A DNA stretch of 64,000 bases from the NCBI RefSeq assembly GCF_000350225.1, contig NW_005178559.1, positions 334,316-398,315 of the forward strand, written 5' to 3'. Shown one piece after another: positions 32,101-41,616 of the stretch. The notes under the pieces are model-generated. The model was not told the origin of the DNA. It did not search any database and saw only the letters and a program-made list of their open reading frames with translations. The position numbers and the translations under genes were made by a program. Each line of letters opens with the position of its first letter. Within the stretch, counting starts at the first letter, position 1. This DNA is from Chondrus crispus. Taxonomy: Eukaryota > Rhodophyta > Florideophyceae > Gigartinales > Gigartinaceae.

Positions 32101-32809
32101 CTATGTCGCGGAGCACCAGAGGGACTGGGACGAATACATCCAGCCCCTGACCTTCGCGTATAACAAGCAGGTCCACCGGTCGACGGAGACAACCCCGTTC
32201 GACCTGGTGCTGACGCGACCACCGTCGGGTTTGGCACTGCCTGGTACTGTACGGCAGGATGCCGTCTCCAACACGGAAGATCCGAGGACCCCGGTACAGT
32301 ACAAGCGCGCGACGCTGCCTAAACTACGCGACGCCCTTGAGCGCGCGCGGGTGAAGCTAACCGCGGCGCAAAGGCGATACAAGGCCGACTTCGATAAGAA
32401 GGTGCGTTTCCGTCCGGTCATCGAGGTGGGAGACCTGGTCTATGTCGACCGCCCACCTCCGCCATTGACGAGTACCGAACGGGGAGACCTGCCAAGTAAT
32501 GACGGGGGACCCTCCGTCAAGCTTTTACCGAAAACGGAAGGCTCGTTTCGGGTCCGATCCGGTACGGAGACCACAGTGGTCGTCGATCAAGACGGGGTCT
32601 CAAACCGCGTGAGCATCGACCAGATAACCCGGATGCCCCGGGGACCCCGCAACGTCACTACGGCCGCCCCGACCCAGCCCGCCGCGGACGGAGAACCCGA
32701 ACCCGCCCCGGAGTATGTGGTCGACCATCTGGTCGACCACCGGGAGAACCGCACCGGGGCCCAGTACAAGGTTCGCTGGTATGGCTACGCCCCAGCGGAC
32801 GATACCTGA
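28997..32809 (+). CDS. pol: Ty3/gypsy pol: RT, RNase H, integrase, truncated chromodomain
   Basis: 1270 codons. RT (about residues 330-520) has FCVDYRKLNAVT, LDCNSGYWQV, MPFGLKNAPATFQR and catalytic YLDD near 466. RNase H follows (TLDTDACAYQVG, TTTEKECLAVVW). Integrase has the HHCC zinc module (HHTRLAGHPGG ... CASC) and DDE residues in MDLLGP, TDNGPQF and QTNGQTERFNR. The C terminus is a chromodomain (YVVDHLVDHRENRTGAQYKV, then RWYGY) cut at TGA 32807-32809, where the conserved Trp of DDTWEP is expected; EPAEGLPQAFIDRFWR follows in frame. The first codons are protease C terminus, so Met 28997 is unlikely to be the true start. Confidence 0.92.
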   Translation: MKALGEIPLLVRIGEFVARVPFLVVTSLAVDCILGTTFLDRHVKAILPPQPKVVFHDAPPVALVGSTPSRHDRKMSSRSTAQQLPPSDKPERKQVAFPANTPSRKIRLVREVTIPPMTQAMVRVATPVGGLCFLQNSPKTAHRNLTLMAQGVDAAPENPFSVMLSNFGHRSVHIPKHTVVGLALPSPTHILTLGDSAAEAGEAKEGEGICNSNLSTAKEGAEEAADNRMDKGGAEQATPPKAHLGAVGTDKPEDTAAPEEYPNAWQGDVHIGAEDEEVRSEILEVLSEFKDMWTGRLGKIGATKHRIELKPGARPIYQAPYRAGPTAREKEKTEIDRMLRAGVIEPATAEWASPVVFVPKKNGTMRFCVDYRKLNAVTVRDSYPLPRMNEFIDSLGDATVFTTLDCNSGYWQVEIAEEDRDKTTFASHCGLYRFLRMPFGLKNAPATFQRAVDIILSRVKWETAVVYLDDVIIYSKTVTEHVAHVREVLRLLRDAGVSLKLSKCAFFDTSVTYLGHVIRPGRLEVERRNVVAIERARTPQNQTELRSFLGMCNVYRRFVKGFAKIAAPLNRKTGKNQPFEFEVLTDEEYEAFVELKKRLVSPPILALPRYGKKYTLDTDACAYQVGCALLQEQPSGDRLPIGYWSRALTDAEKNYTTTEKECLAVVWSILTLRPYLYGNTFDLRTDHEALRWVLNLADSSGRLARWRLRLSEYDYDVQYRPGIKHQLADGVSRLRVDGATAEPVDDEVPCFAMQWREEYHDPRQGTVHWETPVDPGRAEHAFAVISEERDVSSVNVEEFLREQAENPFCRAAAETVGNPDSRYDVDRYGFVVRKSPLDGTLQRVVPKRLRAKILYLGHHTRLAGHPGGTRMYYTLRREYYWPHMANDAFSTVRNCASCAATRGTLVRHQKDLKLFPAAGPLDFVAMDLLGPLPKTAHGNRHVLVMTDRFTKLTCSIPLRTTTALVVANAFLDNWVYVYGAPRYVLTDNGPQFAAKFFDAVCDLLGVRHYLTTAYHPQTNGQTERFNRTLVQRLRHYVAEHQRDWDEYIQPLTFAYNKQVHRSTETTPFDLVLTRPPSGLALPGTVRQDAVSNTEDPRTPVQYKRATLPKLRDALERARVKLTAAQRRYKADFDKKVRFRPVIEVGDLVYVDRPPPPLTSTERGDLPSNDGGPSVKLLPKTEGSFRVRSGTETTVVVDQDGVSNRVSIDQITRMPRGPRNVTTAAPTQPAADGEPEPAPEYVVDHLVDHRENRTGAQYKVRWYGYAPADDT

Positions 32810-32883
32810 GAACCCGCGGAGGGACTCCCCCAGGCCTTCATAGACCGCTTCTGGCGCACGCAGGCGGCCGCACGTCACCGCTA

Positions 32884-33175
32884 ACACCGCAAGCCCTGCG
32901 CCGGAAGACCCGGCGCAGGCGGGGGCAAGGTCGCCACAGACGCACGCGGAACCCGGCGCGCGTCACCGCAAACCCCGCACCGGAAGACCCGGCGCAGGAG
33001 GGGGCAAAGTCGCCACCGACGCACGCGGAACTCCGCGCGCGACACCGCAAACCCCGCGCCGGAAGACCCGGCGCAGATGGGGGCAAGGTCGCCACAGACG
33101 CACGCGGAACCCCGCGCGCGCCGCCCCAAACCCGGCACCGGAATACCCGGCGCAGATGGGGGCGACTCCGACGAG
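32884..33175 (+). repeat. 79-80-bp tandem repeat, about 3.6 units
   Basis: Unit starts at about 32891, 32971, 33050 and 33129 (AACCCCGC(A/G)CCGGAAGACCCGG-type core). Units differ at several positions; the last is incomplete. Confidence 0.85.
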
Positions 33176-33589
33176 GGTCTCCTCCAGGCGGCCACCACCC
33201 GTTTATGCCACAGGCGGAAATACTGTCAAGGGGAGCCCTCGTCGGCGGCTCAAGACCTAAACCGCGACCAAACCGGTAGCAGAGCCAGGAACCGGGTGTG
33301 TGTGGCCCTCAGAGCACTGGCGGTGGTTCCAAATACGACCGATTTTGGGGACCGCCCAATCGGAGCTCGTCAAACCGCCGAGAAGTCACCCGCCGCAAGG
33401 AAAAAGCAGGCAGAAATTACTAAGGAAAAGGCCGATTTCCTCGCAAATCGCTGGTGGGGATGAGCTCCTCGTGCTGCGTAGGGACGGGAAACCACCTCCG
33501 CAGCACTACGCCGCACCAACCGTAAGGTCACCCATCGCGGGCCGCGGGGCGATCCGGCCGCCGACACCGACAGGAAAATTCTAGGAGAC

Positions 33590-33725
33590 CGGTACCGACC
33601 CCTCCTACGATGTCCGCTGGTAGGCTACAACCCAGCGGACTACATATAGGAACCGACCGAAGGCCTCCCATAAACGGTTATCTACCGCTCATGGCGCGCA
33701 CATACTACTGTGCGCCACCGGCGAA
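33590..33725 (+). pseudogene. Second, decayed copy of the chromodomain-coding segment
   Basis: Aligns with 32750-32885: DVRW, one missing base in TGGTA-GGCTAC, then GYNPADYI-stop-EPTEGLP-stop-TVIYRSWR. The stop again falls on the conserved Trp position. Confidence 0.7.
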
Positions 33726-33789
33726 CCCGACCGGATAGACCCGGTGCGGATGGACTCGCTGCACCGTTGGAATGAACCGGTTCACCGGT

Positions 33790-34745
33790 TTTTAATTAAG
33801 CCCTCGGATGGGCTACGTTTTCCCCTCTCAAAGGGTCGGAAAAAATCGTAGCCCCCTCCCGTTAACGGCATTGTATTCCCCGGGTTCACCCGCGTCCGGA
33901 GGTCCCAAGACGGAAAATCCGACTTTGGGAAGGCCCAAGCGGATTTGGAAACCGGAACTGTAAACCGCTGTTTCCGGTCGTTTTTTACAGTCTCCTTTCG
34001 TTTCCAAATCGGGGCCTCCGCGGAAAGTGACAAGGCAGGACTTACCGACCGGTTTTGGACGAACGGCAGAGCGTACCGCCGCTGGGAGCTCCCCACTGAC
34101 CGCACGGACAGGCTGGCGGTCATACACCCCGCTGTCTCGCGGGTGAAAGAGCGCCGTTTTTGGAAAAAAGGCCAGCCCTCCGGGGGGGTGGGGGAAAATC
34201 GCTCCTTTGGCGCCGGTTTGATGATGCTGGGCGCCCGGGGAAGACGCCCCACCGCAACGGCAAGCCTACCCGGACGGTTGAAGGTACAGCGGGTCCGTCC
34301 GCTGTACTTGTAAACCAGAGTTCCCGCCCGGTTCTTCAAAAGAACACTGTACGGGAAGAAGGGCTACGATTTCCCCTCTAGAAGGGCGAATAAAAATCGT
34401 AGCCCATATCCGAGAACGGTTCCAGACTCCTGAGGTCGTCGCGGATCTGAGACTATTTGGAAACAGAAACGTGTTTATGGCGTTGCTGACTGTTTTTACA
34501 GTTTCTATTAGTTTCCAAATAGGAACCGTTCGGGAAAGGGACTACCGTGCGGTTTTCGCTCTCTGTTTTGGCCGACAGAGGTACCGCACGCACCGGGAAA
34601 GGTCTGAGACGTACCGGTGCGGGGCTGGCGGGGGCGTACCCGTGGGGTTTTGGAGGAAATCGAAGGGGAATTCTTGGAATAATGGCCAGCCCTCCGAGGA
34701 GGTCCTGGAAAAACGCTTCTTTGCGCCGGTGGTTCGATGACCCGG
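33790..34745 (+). repeat. Two copies of a hairpin-rich module
   Basis: Copy 1 about 33790-34230, copy 2 about 34340-34745. Each has an outer stem around CCCCTCT...GAAGGG (GGGCTACG 33810-33817 / 33847-33854; GGGCTACGATTT 34361-34372 / 34394-34405). A second stem follows (GATTTGGAAAC 33942-33952 / 34000-34010; CTATTTGGAAAC 34453-34464 / 34511-34522). Complementarity is kept although the sequences differ. Confidence 0.7.
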
Positions 34746-35183
34746 CGCAGGCTGAAGCCGCCCAATTCGAACGGTGGCGTACCGCGGATGGAACCGCGAA
34801 CCGCTGGAGCGCTGAACTCCTCCGTGGGGGTCGGGAGATGACCGCCGTTGCGGGTGTGCATGCGGGTTTGAGGACTCGAGGAAGGTGACTACTGTACGGC
34901 CGCGTCTCTGCGGCCGACGCATGGTCTCCGTTCGGGATAGGAGACCGTCACAGCTGGCAGGGATTTTAACCCGCCGCGACGGGGACGTGTCGCGAAGTAA
35001 GGAAGGGGGGTCTGTAGTACAACGGCGCGAAGGCAACGGCGCCACCGCTGCCGCCCCGGGATACAGTACGATGGGCTGTAAGCGCGAGAAGAACTGTAAG
35101 GAGTTATATTTACAGCACACGGCCGGTGCGGAGTACAGTAGTACCTCGCTGGTTACACGTGTAGGATCCGAACGGTAAGTAAT

Positions 35184-35588
35184 TAGTAATTAGTAGTTAA
35201 TGGCACAAATTAGCCAATTTAGCACAGTAGCTGGTATACAGTAAGTAACAGCTACTGTAGCGGGACAGGTGTCCTGGCATCCCACTTAGAGGTTAAGACC
35301 GGGGGCACCTGCCCCGTTCCAGTAGACGGGGGCAGACTCGCCTCCCTTCCATTTACGGCTAAGTGCTAACACCGTTCCGGTTTTCCCTTTAGCTCAGGCT
35401 TCTAACCCGTGACCGGCCGTCCGGATCTGACACCACCGACCGGCTGCGCGTCACCGGCCACGTGAGCCTTCCCTCTTTCCGAGTCCTTCCGTACGGTTCG
35501 CGCTCGCGTGGGCTACCCAGCGTCGCGCGCTCCCTTACCTCTAACCCCCCTCGTTCCGAGTGGTCGGGGCGAAGGTAGTTATACCACA
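35184..35588 (+). repeat. 3' LTR of the Ty3/gypsy element
   Basis: Partner of 25748-26116. It carries an extra block (TTTTCCCTTTAGCTCAGG... region, 35380-35420) absent from the 5' LTR. Confidence 0.85.
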
Positions 35589-37229
35589 CCATTCAGCCAT
35601 TTGCTGTGCTGCAGCTGTGGGGATTTGTTGTCTCGACGGTGTGGTGGGTGTGTTTCGCAGTGTCGGGGTTTGTCGTCGCGTTGTGTTGAAGGGTACTTGA
35701 TCGCTGCGTCGCCGTGTGAGGGGGGGTGTGTGATTGGGGGTGTCTGCATTTTTTGGGTGATGGTTTGGCACGGGTTTTGCTGGTCGTTGTTTTACGGTTG
35801 TATGTCCTTGCTCCTTTGGCTGTTGCTTGTTGTTGGAGGCGGTACTGCCCGTTTTGGAAATGTGCGGTGAGTTGTGCTGGTGGCAAGCGTGTCGGTTTAT
35901 GCAGTGTTGCTTTGGTTTTGGAGAACGTCACCTGTCCGTGAGCTGTCAGGTCGTGTACCGATAGAAAATTTTCCTTGATGCTCGGCGCGTGCACGGCTGG
36001 TACTCGTACGGTATTCCTCTTCTGTGTGATCTTGATTGTGCCAGTGTGTGTGATCGGGTCGCGTTGGCCGGTTGCCGTGGTGGTTAGTGTATCGTTTCTG
36101 GGTCTCATACGCGCGTGGGGTGGGGCGGTATGAGTTGGATTTGCTCCGGAGTCGATGATGAATTCTTGCGTACCTTCCCTCGTGTCGTCGCGTGTTTGCA
36201 ATTGTTCTTCGATCGCGTGTCAACGATCATGCAACTGGCGCATGATGCTTGTCTCGTCAGGCTGTGTATCGCTGTTGTTGTGCGCTGCTTGCGCTTGTGC
36301 GTGGGATCTTTTCTGTTTGTACCTACGCGCGTAGCAGTATTATGTTACGTGGGTGATGCTTCCGTGGATCGTGCACCATGAACCTCTGTATGCTGTAGGT
36401 TTTGTGTAGTGAGGTTTATCGCTCGCTGTTCTCCTATGTTGCATTCTGGTTGCGCGTTTGCGCGGTGCTGGTGCTGTTTGTTGGGTGTTATCTAGGTGTG
36501 CATTAGCTAGACTTGCTGCACATGGTTGATAAACCCGTTGATGGTGAGGGGTGGGTTTCCTGTCATGTTGATGGCTAGTTTTCCCATGTCTGGCTGGGCT
36601 GCGAGGCCCTGTATTATGTACCTCACTGTGGTGCGTTCCATATTGATATTTGGGAATTGCGCTACTTGCATCCTGTATGGGATCTCTCTGTGTTTGTCAA
36701 CATAGTCGTTAAGCTCCTGTCACTGTTTGTATCTCGTGTTGCGAGCTTCTGCGTCGAGGAGCTCGTGGTTCTTCGTCGACGATGTGTCCACTGTAGTCCT
36801 TATGATTTGACAGATCGTTTGATGTTCGTAACGTAGGATGTGTGGTGGCAGGGTTTTGATGACTTCGTTGGTGATACTTTGCATTATGGCTTTACTGATC
36901 ATGTCCGTTTTCTGTTGTTCTTGCGGTGCGTCTGTGTTCGGCTCTGTGGTCGTGCTCGGTGGTGTGGTGAGAAGGTGTGCTGCCTCGATCGTGCGAGCGT
37001 AGATCTCAAGTGCATCGTACCAGTAAGTGTGATTACTTGCTGTGAGTCGGGGTAGTTGTCCCGAGGCTGATGCTTGTTGATCTGTCATTGTTCCGTGGAT
37101 TTAGAGACAAGGGGACGAAGGTTAGTGTAGTGCGCGGGGTGGTGTTGCTCTCGCGCGTTTGTCGCAGTTGGGATTGGGGATCTTGTGCTGCGGATCGGTA
37201 GTCAGTGGTAGTTTGTGGTGCCCATAACC
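35589..37229 (-). pseudogene. Ty1/copia retrotransposon, 5' part only
   Basis: Reverse strand. The primer-binding site GGTTATGGGC (37229-37220) follows a CATCACA that would end a 5' LTR. Gag starts at Met 37088 (MTDQQASASGQLPRLTASN, WYDALEIYA), has an in-frame TGA at 36722-36720 and continues QELNDYVDKHREIPY. The protease/pre-integrase region 36201-35593 holds the aspartic protease motif IIDSGANPTHT and a His/Cys cluster near its end. The element is cut at 35588 by the 3' LTR of the gypsy element; integrase, RT and RNase H are missing. Confidence 0.75.
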
Positions 37230-38157
37230 TGTGATGCCAAGAACTGGTCCTATGCCTCCGACCACAGATCGTGGCGGAGGCGACGGTGCTTTTATTTCCT
37301 ACTGAGTAAATAGCGCCTTATTGGCATTGTCCTATCCGTACTGTGTCTTAACTGGATGGAACCACATGCATTAACAAAGCGCATAGCAGAATGTACCGGT
37401 GAGGGAGGTGCCAATTTTGTGCGCACTGTGCGCAGAATGCAGGCAGCTGTACGTCTGTACTGTACGAAGTCAATGCAGCAAACTACCATCGATATTTTTT
37501 AAAAAAATGTATGAAGGCTTCAGATGATTGGCTGAGAAAGCCCGGTATGATATATTTTGATAAGCGGAACCCCCCTTTAAGCGGAACCGGAGGGGTTCTC
37601 CCGTGCTGGTTCCGCTTATCGAGAGATGACTGTATAGCCCTCTATCCAGCTGCCAAGTTTCGCTCTCTGTGCATGTTTCAGCTGAATAGTGTTGAAGAAA
37701 CAAGATTACGATTTATTACCTAAAGATCTCGCCCTAGAAATGCTTACTGGTCCTTGAATTTTTGGATGATTGCCCCCGTCTTTCGTTTTCTCCCATTGGT
37801 GTGGACATAAACGTTGATACAACGGCCAGAGCAGAGTAGTGGCGCGTGTTTCCATGCCACCGCGGGCCGCTATCCTAGCGATACTACCTGCTTCGGCGTA
37901 TGAGGACCACTTTCGGCTTGATTTGGGGCGCGCGTCCATGACTCACCTGAGTTCGAGTGCTGCTTTGGTAAGCTTCAAGATGAGGGGGTACTTCCAGAAT
38001 GAGAGAGCGTAAGTAGCGACGAGAGATCGCGTTATCTTACCGAGCGTGTGTGTGAAAAACATTCTCGAATGGTTAAGCCATACAATAATAAGTAGGGAGA
38101 GAACAGAACCAGTGATGACTCGATGACTGAGCAGCGAAGCTGAGGGTGGGATGGTGG
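37230..38157. other. Intergenic sequence between copia and DIRS-type elements
   Basis: The part next to 37230 is probably the 5' LTR of the copia remnant (outer end not determined). A short inverted repeat sits at 37559-37620. No gene recognised; the short reverse ORF 38266-37943 only begins inside the DIRS terminal repeat. Confidence 0.45.
37559..37620. repeat. 13-bp inverted repeat, possible pogo/Tigger-type remnant
   Basis: GATAAGCGGAACC (37559-37571) and its complement (37608-37620), with a further AAGCGGAACC inside and CTGTATAG just outside. Such GATAAGCGGA ends recall Tc1/mariner-pogo termini. No transposase present. Confidence 0.45.
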
Positions 38158-38624
38158 GAGAACAAGCAACGACTTGAGGAAGAAAGAAGAGTGGTGAGAG
38201 AGTTTTTGACGTGCCTCTCTTATACAGCCCTGTTTTCGGACAGTGGCCGAATTTCATTTCTGCCAAGTTCCATGACGCGAATCAAGAATCATTTCCAAGT
38301 CATAGTGGGGGTGCCAAACCATGGCGTGTGACTTGGCGCTGATTCTTTTTCTGCCAAGTTTCATTACGCGAATGAAGAATCATTCCCAAGTCATATTATG
38401 ACTTGGTGCTGATTTTTGTTTTGCCAAGTTTCATTACGCGAATGAAGAATCATTCCCCAAATCATGGCGTGTGGCCTGGCGCTGACTTGTCGCCAAGTCA
38501 TCCTGACTTGGATTTGTACGGCTGAAATGGTCCACTTGTTTTCCACTTTCTGCTGAGTTGTTGTGCGTTCCAACCGAAAAGCCCCCTTGTCCAGATTCAC
38601 CTTTCAATTGCCAATGAATGCACT
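38158..38624 (-). repeat. 3' terminal direct repeat of the DIRS-type element
   Basis: Contains three degenerate sub-repeats with core GCCAAGTTTCATTACGCGAA (from about 38257, 38349 and 38420) and the stop of the recombinase ORF (38604). Confidence 0.85.
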
Positions 38625-39718
38625 GAAAAGTGTTGAAGAAACTCGATAGGGAGTAGTCGAGAGTTCGGACAGATGTCCGAAAAAGAAGACGGAATCCTCG
38701 CACGGCTGTACGCGAGCGTCGAGATAGGATTCTTCCATTGTGCAAGCGACACTCCAGTCCCCCCAGATGCAAATGCGGTAGGAAGGGACTCCTATTGCAG
38801 CGCATTCCCATGCGCCATCTATGCGAAGCGAGTATGAAGAACACAAGACTTGCGGAGGTGGGGTGACGCCAGCTTGAGACAAGCAAGCTTGGAGACAACG
38901 TGAGATGCTTGCCGATGACGGTGTGAGCCGTTGGCCCGGGAGGGCCCAATAGTAGCGACTCGTGGAGCGGGTGTTCCGGCGGTAACGGTCGTACCGTAAG
39001 ACCAAGTCGATGAGCGAAGGCTTGTCTGGAGATAGTCTAGTGTAGGATAGGGTATGTGCCACTCGAGACCGATTTTTCCGTAAAGCAATTGCCAGGGTGA
39101 TTGATTGTTCCGAAACTTGAATGTTGTCCATGCGAAGCGCAGCGCCAGCCTCCCCCTTTCGAAGAAGACGTAGGAAACCAGAACAGCCGTAGCGTTGCGA
39201 ATCAACTGACGGTTGAAAGCAGGAGCGGCCATAGCAGCGTCGAAGATTTTCTTGGCTATGGTGCTCGGGAGGGCCCGTAGTCCCTTGTGTGCGTCCGGGT
39301 CGTTTTCGGCGCGGCGATACAGGTCAGATTGTTGGTAGGCGGCCAGCGCGAGTTGGATGAGTGACGTGTATTCCACGGGCAACTTGACGCGTTTGTGGGC
39401 CGTTACCATTGCGGAGATGTAATTCTTGACTGAACCGCCAGCAATCGTGCCTGAGTCGAAGAGCCAACCGAGGTACCTGAGCAAAGATCCTTCATCCGCA
39501 GCCCATGGATCGATCCTTTCCAACGTACAGAACCTAGCCCACTCCTGCCAGAATCGCTCATTGCACTTCCAGGTGTTGGGCGCCCGAGCGCGGTGAATTA
39601 GACCAGCGATAGTAGTCCCTCCGCCTGAGATTCCGACTCCGGCGGTGCGCAGGACTGAGCCACGAAGCGAAGCAGCTAGGGGAAGTTGCTGCGTATCGTC
39701 CAGACGGCTATTTTCCAT
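38604..39718 (-). pseudogene. Tyrosine recombinase of the DIRS-type element, one frameshift
   Basis: Cuts and joins circular cDNA in DIRS elements. The N-terminal SAM-like DNA-binding part reads NTWKCNERFWQEWARF and LLRYLGWLFDSGTIAGGSVK. Near 39140 the frame shifts; the catalytic half starts at MDNIQVSEQSITLA (39131) and reaches SYSLRIDGAWECAAIGVP and GDWSVACTMEESYLDA, where HxxR is YSLR and the Tyr nucleophile is in the last block. Met 39718 is the first plausible start after the RT stop at 39835, though the frame is open upstream. Stop at 38604 lies in the terminal repeat. Confidence 0.75.
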
Positions 39719-39834
39719 GGTGGGGCTGGCAGGTGCTGTGGTGCCCACAATGGTGGTAGATAGACGTCTGGCGCGTGAAACAGCTGAAACGTTCCAATTT
39801 CCTTGAGGCGACGACACCACGACTGAGCGGGCCA

Positions 39835-41616
39835 CTACGGGGTGACCAGCAGGCCCTCTGCCGATTCCTGAATGATCTTCTCCACGAAGAGTGGAATGAG
39901 CTTGAGCGGTGGGTTCCAGAAGTTGACCGTCTGCCCCCAATGTTGCTGTAGCGCATCGATTCCTGAGGATCCCGGGGAGCGGTAGCGGCTGTTGAACCGA
40001 CAGCAGATCGTTGATTCTTGATCCGCAAACCGGTCGATTGTTGGATCCATCTCGTGTAAGAGCGCCCTGATTGTCCAGGTGTTGATCCTCCAGTCTTCCA
40101 GTGAACGCAAGCGAGAGAGGCGATCTCCGAAGCGGTTGACGGCAGAAGGGACGTATCGTGACTCGATTGAGATGCCCAGCTTGAGCAGCACCTTGTGTAA
40201 CGCCCGCAACTCCTTCATGAGGGCCGGTGAGCGCGTGGTCATTGTGTTGAGTATGTGGACCATGGCCTGATTGTCCTCCCATACGAGGAGATGGGTCCCC
40301 GTTCGGAGGTCGTCTGCGAATGCCTTCAGATTGTCCGTTACTGCCCTGAGTTCCAGAAAGGTGATGGGCTTCGTACGCAGATGCGGATCCCAAAGCCCTT
40401 TCGCTTCCCATACCCCTGGTTCCCCTATCCTTAGGTCGTGTCTCAGTGTCACTCCCATCCCAATTGAGGTTGATGCATCGGAGTGCATTGCCATTGCGGC
40501 CGTTTGGTGATGGAGAGGGCGCGTAGACGGTGATTTGACCAATTCCTTCCAGTGTACCAGGTCCCGGGTGGCTGCCTGTTGGAGCTTCACGCGCCGCTTC
40601 GTTGGTCCCCGTAGCAAGTCGTACAGTGAACGGGTGTAGAAGCGGGCGAGAGGCATGGCCAGAGAGCATGAGGTGGCCACCCCGAGGAAGTGGCGTAACA
40701 ATGATGTTTCCACCAACCGACGGTTCTGTCGGGCTTGTTGTAGCAGTTTCCGAGCGATGGCCTGAATCCTCTGAATCCGTTTGTCCGTTATCCCGAATAC
40801 CTGAGCCTTGGTGTCGATCACGAAACCGAGGTGGTCCAACCGTTGCGACCTGTCCCAGCAGCCTTTGCCTGGCTTTCTGCGGAGACCGGTTTTCTGCAGC
40901 AGTTGGTCCAGGAGCCGCTGTGCTCTGTGGAGTTCGGTGTGGCTTGGAATTTCCACCAGAAAATCGTCCATGTATGGGTGGATGCGGAGATTGAGTCGGT
41001 CTCGGATGTACTCGACGAAAGGTCGCATGAACTTGACGAAGTAGAACGGAGATAGCTTCCATCCAAACGGTAGGGCGATACAGCGAAAGTAACGTCCATT
41101 GATTCTGAAGAGGAACCGGTTGCGAATAGCCGGATGTAGCCTGAAATGATGGTACCCTTTCTCTACGTCGAACGAGAGCAGGCGGTCTTTCGGCTTGATT
41201 TCCAAAGCGAAGGATTCCAGTGTCTCCATTTTGACGGGAACAGACCGAAAGAGACCTGACTGTCCTTTGAGGTTGACGACCAATCGTCGCTTTTCTGCGC
41301 GCACGATGAAGGCGTTTGAGATAGGGAATCCTTGCTTGTTGAGGCGGTGAGCCTCCACCGGGGAGATTTCCTCGTAGATATGGCGGCGCGTGGCATCGGT
41401 GAGTTCGTTGCGTAGCCAGTCCAAATCCAGAGGTTCCACCGGGATCTCGGGGAGTACGAAGCGTGTGGCCAATTTGGCTGAGTTGACCGGTTTCTCGTAC
41501 ACCCCGAACTTGATGGCTCGGACTAGGAAGTCCGGAGCCCTGAGCCCTTCGGCCCAGAAACGTGCTTGGCGGTGTGGGTTGCACCATAGCACAGAAGGGT
41601 CCGGTTTGCGGACCAT
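39835..41616 (-). CDS. DIRS-type reverse transcriptase / RNase H
   Basis: 593 codons. RT: LSFDVEKGYHHFRLHP, LPFGWKLSPFYFVK, then catalytic YMDD in HPYMDDFLVEIP (near residue 210). RNase H: MHSDASTSIGMG, FLELRAVTDNLKAF, WEDNQAMVHILNTM, SRYVPSAVNRFGDRLSR. It ends with the VNFWNPPLKLIPLF block usual in DIRS/Ngaro ORFs. Start overlaps the gag stop as TAATG (41618-41614), suggesting termination-reinitiation. Confidence 0.9.
   Translation of the reverse strand: MVRKPDPSVLWCNPHRQARFWAEGLRAPDFLVRAIKFGVYEKPVNSAKLATRFVLPEIPVEPLDLDWLRNELTDATRRHIYEEISPVEAHRLNKQGFPISNAFIVRAEKRRLVVNLKGQSGLFRSVPVKMETLESFALEIKPKDRLLSFDVEKGYHHFRLHPAIRNRFLFRINGRYFRCIALPFGWKLSPFYFVKFMRPFVEYIRDRLNLRIHPYMDDFLVEIPSHTELHRAQRLLDQLLQKTGLRRKPGKGCWDRSQRLDHLGFVIDTKAQVFGITDKRIQRIQAIARKLLQQARQNRRLVETSLLRHFLGVATSCSLAMPLARFYTRSLYDLLRGPTKRRVKLQQAATRDLVHWKELVKSPSTRPLHHQTAAMAMHSDASTSIGMGVTLRHDLRIGEPGVWEAKGLWDPHLRTKPITFLELRAVTDNLKAFADDLRTGTHLLVWEDNQAMVHILNTMTTRSPALMKELRALHKVLLKLGISIESRYVPSAVNRFGDRLSRLRSLEDWRINTWTIRALLHEMDPTIDRFADQESTICCRFNSRYRSPGSSGIDALQQHWGQTVNFWNPPLKLIPLFVEKIIQESAEGLLVTP

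Larger units (their letters stand above)
32810..35183 (+). other. Long 3' non-coding region of the Ty3/gypsy element
   Basis: No gene. Parts in order: the rest of the chromodomain (to about 32880), a 79-80-bp tandem array (32884-33175), a second decayed chromodomain segment (33590-33725), and two diverged copies of a hairpin-rich module (33790-34230 and 34340-34745). Open frames here on both strands are by-products of GC-rich repeats. Confidence 0.7.
25748..35588 (+). mobile_element. Ty3/gypsy-type LTR retrotransposon with chromodomain
   Basis: About 9.84 kb: 5' LTR, ORF1, gag with zinc knuckle, protease, one long RT-RNase H-integrase-chromodomain frame, a 2.3-kb 3' non-coding region, 3' LTR. 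Domain order and the chromodomain place it among chromoviruses. There is no matching target duplication (left flank ...CTAAC, right flank CCATT), and left and right flanks are different elements. Confidence 0.9.

Noticed and set aside
32807..32809. TGA read as Trp (alternative genetic code)
   Set aside because: TGA replaces Trp in pol and in Helitron copy B, but TAA and TAG also interrupt the same elements, and intact genes use TGA as stop. Decay is simpler.
32881..33198. Reverse-strand ORF with repeated Arg/Ala/Pro units
   Set aside because: Arises from the 79-80-bp GC-rich tandem array; no independent coding evidence.
33782..35178. Several overlapping ORFs on both strands behind pol
   Set aside because: They coincide with the hairpin-rich repeat modules and have no conserved protein pattern between the two copies.
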